Positions 15,001 through 15,634 of a stretch of 15,634 nt of DNA are shown piece after piece. Origin of the DNA: Desulfofustis sp. GTDB lineage: Bacteria; Desulfobacterota; Desulfobulbia; Desulfobulbales; Desulfocapsaceae. A model generated the notes under the pieces. That model did not search any database. It saw only the letters and a list, made by a program, of their open reading frames with translations, and had not been told where the DNA came from. Made by a program: the position numbers and the translations under genes. Positions within the stretch are counted from its first letter, which is position 1, and every line of letters starts with the position of its first letter. The DNA is taken from assembly GCA_030145365.1 (NCBI GenBank), contig JAQYVS010000375.1, positions 1 to 15,634 on the forward strand. The letters are read 5' to 3'.

Positions 15001-15039
15001 ATCAAAGGAGGTTGGAAAGATTGTGGGATCTGCTGTCAT
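12037..15039 (-). CDS. Receiver-domain / PPDK-N (PEP synthase-like ATP-grasp) fusion protein
   Basis: A 1000-residue protein with unknown substrate. Residues about 25-155 look like a receiver that has lost its key residues (VSS in place of the acidic pair, TMP in place of the phospho-Asp). Residues about 172-320 form a second receiver with acidic pair Glu179-Asp180, phospho-acceptor Asp249, Ser283/284 and Lys302. A helical linker (330-430) leads to a PPDK_N ATP-grasp domain (about 432-800): IGGKARGLAF with Lys440, VRSSSLLEDG with Arg530, YAGLYST, IIQEMVG, EIEFAVH and LLQIRPM. The C-terminal 200 residues carry GPGRWGSNDHWLGIPVQW (874-891) and SHFFQNITSLGIP with His917. The PEP/pyruvate-binding barrel of true PEP synthase and PPDK is missing, so those names would be wrong. 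ATG 15039 is the first possible start (an in-frame TGA is three codons upstream) but has no clear ribosome site. It heads the gdhA-bpt-amrS run. Confidence 0.88.
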   Translation of the reverse strand: MTADPTIFPTSFDPHFKVFHELMPFKVQEILLVSSLYDAFIMEEDGSITTKLIHEYHGLNLSKAPKVTRVSTGEKALNSLAAKHYDLVITMPYLVGMDAFALGRQIKQVRHDLPVILLTHNLRSLYPLPPEADRTSIDDIFLWCCEDDLLMAIIKNVEDHANVENDTARAMVRVIIYVEDSPEYRSLFLPAIYREVVRQTQAVLDESINERHRLLRMRARPKILMAHSYEEALQLYETYKPFIFAVISDARFPRKGIIHAQAGVRFLADIRKEVHDLPLLMLSSEEENRRRAEEIPAVFIAKQSPDIHSELHHFFLTYLGFGDFIFRMPDGSPIGSASNIVEFERELRRVPDASLQYHALRNHFSNWMMARSEVGLARRLHRDFIGDINNLGEMRENIIDKVRDLRKLRQQGIITGFDRDNYEPDITQFVKIGDGPIGGKARGLAFIWPYLRLPDLRESVLAKYPVTIPKTAVIAADGFDDFIHQNHLVLSSNLDDEHIADLFIDARLPSWLRQELEAFLQQCTFPLSVRSSSLLEDGQFRPYAGLYSTYFLTNNHADFGERLSQLECAVKMVYASTWFESPQAFSRGVGSGSREDSMAVIIQEMVGADYNSKWYPALSGVAQSHNYYPVQDMLPVEGIAHIALGIGKTVVEGERNLRFSPAHPQKLIQFSTVEDILTNCQRQLYALDMNGSDCLNRYNANLVRYEVQDAATDLPVSLLASTYIPDEHRIRDVDMAGVKVLTFAQILKYSAYPLGEILSELLAIGRTGMGSEVEIEFAVHLGESLAESTFYLLQIRPMVTGGERADVGICDHEIRQSICYSSQSLGHGRISNIMDIIFVKPGSFDPAATREIAREIGEINRLIQAEGRNHLLIGPGRWGSNDHWLGIPVQWSDISAVQAIVEVRSSLLRADPSQGSHFFQNITSLGIPYLTIDEENGGDANSDHIDWNWLLDFPVEHDGTWVRHLKLKYPLTIKCEGQESSGIVLYREDLIDSSCTTEER

Positions 15040-15154
15040 TGGTTGTCACATCATGAATGATTGTTTTCCTGGTACCGGCAAGCTTACGAGCATGCTGATT
15101 TCTTACCATTGGCTAACCAGAGATAAACAGCGTTAACAAACCATTTCCTCGTTC

Positions 15155-15171
15155 CAACAGTATATCTGTTG
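15155..15171. repeat. Perfect 17-base inverted repeat, possible operator
   Basis: CAACAG at 15155-15160 and CTGTTG at 15166-15171 are exact complements around TATAT. It sits 116 bases upstream of the receiver/PPDK-N gene, in the spacer shared with an XRE regulator gene. The arms are ACAG...CTGT, the reverse of the CTGT...ACAG order of a proteobacterial LexA box. The short stem with no T-run makes a terminator unlikely, and a dimeric regulator site is the better guess. Confidence 0.4.
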
Positions 15172-15274
15172 TAAGAAAAAATAAATCACAATCATCCAAT
15201 TAATCACGATTTTTTCATTTTTCTTCAAACTTGACACAGAAGATCTTTGGCTTGGATTCAAAATCACCGAAATC

Positions 15275-15318
15275 AGGTAAATACCTATAGTCTAGATAAA
15301 GAGTGGCACCAGGTAAAT
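15275..15318. repeat. Inverted repeat plus repeated half-site ahead of the XRE gene
   Basis: AGGTA-AA-TACCT at 15275-15286 is a perfect palindrome with a two-base centre. Its left part AGGTAAAT recurs at 15311-15318, 36 bases further, about 75 bases before the XRE start. Small XRE regulators often bind such sites to control their own gene, so this is a candidate operator; the idea rests only on position and symmetry. Confidence 0.35.
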
Positions 15319-15393
15319 GGTTGATTGTTGTTGTTTTGACCTCTATTGAATGCTACAATGTATTACTCATTCAAACGTATAATCGGGTCATCT

Positions 15394-15634
15394 ATGGAGA
15401 AGAGCGAGTTTATCTCAATTAGGAAAAAGCTGGCCAAAACCCAGAAAGAACTTTCAGAACTGCTTGGCGTTTCTTTAAAGGCAGTCAGCAGCTATGAACA
15501 GGGTTGGCGCAATATTCCGGCCCACGTGGAACGCCAGCTTTTGTTTTTGCTCTCAAAGAAGAATGTCCACTCGGCCCAAAATTGTTGGGACATCCTGGAG
15601 TGCCCAGATCAAGTCAGGCAGCAATGCCCTGCCT
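15394..15634 (+). CDS. XRE-type helix-turn-helix regulator with Cys-rich tail (partial, cut by window end)
   Basis: The first 80 residues are visible and the frame is still open at the window edge. Residues 6-38 form an XRE/Cro-type HTH, with TQKELSELLGVSLKAVSSYE covering the recognition region (16-35). The next segment, QGWRNIPAHVERQLLFLLS, is helical. After residue 63 the sequence turns Cys-rich: NCWDILECP then QQCPA, with Cys64, Cys70 and Cys78. A Cys-Trp start with further spaced Cys suggests a small metal- or Fe-S-binding module, so the regulator might sense redox state or metal; that is an inference. The ribosome site before ATG 15394 is weak. It is divergent from the receiver/PPDK-N run and could regulate it, itself, or both. 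Confidence 0.8.
   Translation, partial: MEKSEFISIRKKLAKTQKELSELLGVSLKAVSSYEQGWRNIPAHVERQLLFLLSKKNVHSAQNCWDILECPDQVRQQCPA

Larger units (their letters stand above)
15040..15393. other. Divergent intergenic region, PPDK-N fusion gene / XRE regulator
   Basis: These 354 bases are AT-rich and contain no gene that I can support. They must hold the promoter of the minus-strand run and that of the XRE gene. Besides the inverted repeats listed separately, TTGACA at 15231-15236 matches a -35 consensus on the plus strand but has no -10 at 16-18 bases. TATAAT at 15378-15383 is a perfect -10 sequence on the plus strand without a -35; if used, the XRE mRNA would have almost no leader. Confidence 0.5.

Noticed and set aside
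12037..15039. Naming the 1000-residue protein PEP synthase or pyruvate phosphate dikinase
   Set aside because: Only the ATP-grasp domain is recognisable; the PEP/pyruvate barrel is absent and the His domain is at best diverged, so neither reaction can be claimed.
14560..15060. Plus-strand open frame of 166 codons opposite the start of the receiver/PPDK-N gene
   Set aside because: It is antisense to a region that clearly encodes receiver domains, and no known motif or ribosome site is present.
15155..15171. LexA/SOS box
   Set aside because: The half-sites are in the order ACAG...CTGT, not CTGT...ACAG, and no SOS gene is adjacent.
15231..15259. Promoter based on the perfect TTGACA at 15231
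   Set aside because: The sequence 16-18 bases downstream (GGATTC) bears no resemblance to a -10 box.

Overview
The window looks like ordinary chromosomal DNA from a Gram-negative anaerobe, most likely a Desulfobacterota member close to the Desulfobulbales. This is an inference from the style of several proteins: the long EpsC-type serine acetyltransferase, the receiver/PPDK_N fusion, the XRE protein with a Cys-Trp tail, and the MetX-MetW pair. No 16S gene is present to confirm it. No transposase, integrase, CRISPR array or phage gene was found. Coding density is high.

Layout. Positions 39-114 hold tRNA-Cys(GCA), followed by a strong hairpin/T-run terminator. A minus-strand glycogen phosphorylase (glgP) fills 424-2916. 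A 318-base AT-rich divergent spacer then leads to a plus-strand run from 3235 to 8879: a membrane-anchored TPR protein, metY, metX, metW, an EpsC/CysE-type serine acetyltransferase and cysK. Gaps in this run are 30 bases or less, and two junctions overlap. It ends 8 bases short of a convergent minus-strand run, read from 15039 down to 8888. That run holds a 1000-residue receiver/PPDK-N fusion protein, gdhA, bpt and an AmrS-type radical SAM enzyme. A 354-base divergent spacer with two inverted repeats separates it from a plus-strand XRE regulator that is cut by the window end.

How the genes fit together. The plus-strand run is a direct-sulfhydrylation module. MetX makes O-acetylhomoserine and MetY converts it with sulfide to homocysteine. 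The serine acetyltransferase makes O-acetylserine and CysK converts it with sulfide to cysteine. Both sulfide-fixing branches therefore sit in one apparent transcript, which suits an organism with abundant internal sulfide. The minus-strand run combines ammonium assimilation (gdhA), N-terminal aminoacylation of proteins (bpt) and an orphan radical SAM enzyme, behind a large putative signalling phosphotransferase.

The most unusual object is the 1000-residue protein. It has a degenerate receiver, a receiver with all key residues, a PPDK/PEP-synthase-type ATP-grasp domain, and a C-terminal region with a His motif spaced like the phosphohistidine domain of that family. The PEP/pyruvate barrel is absent.
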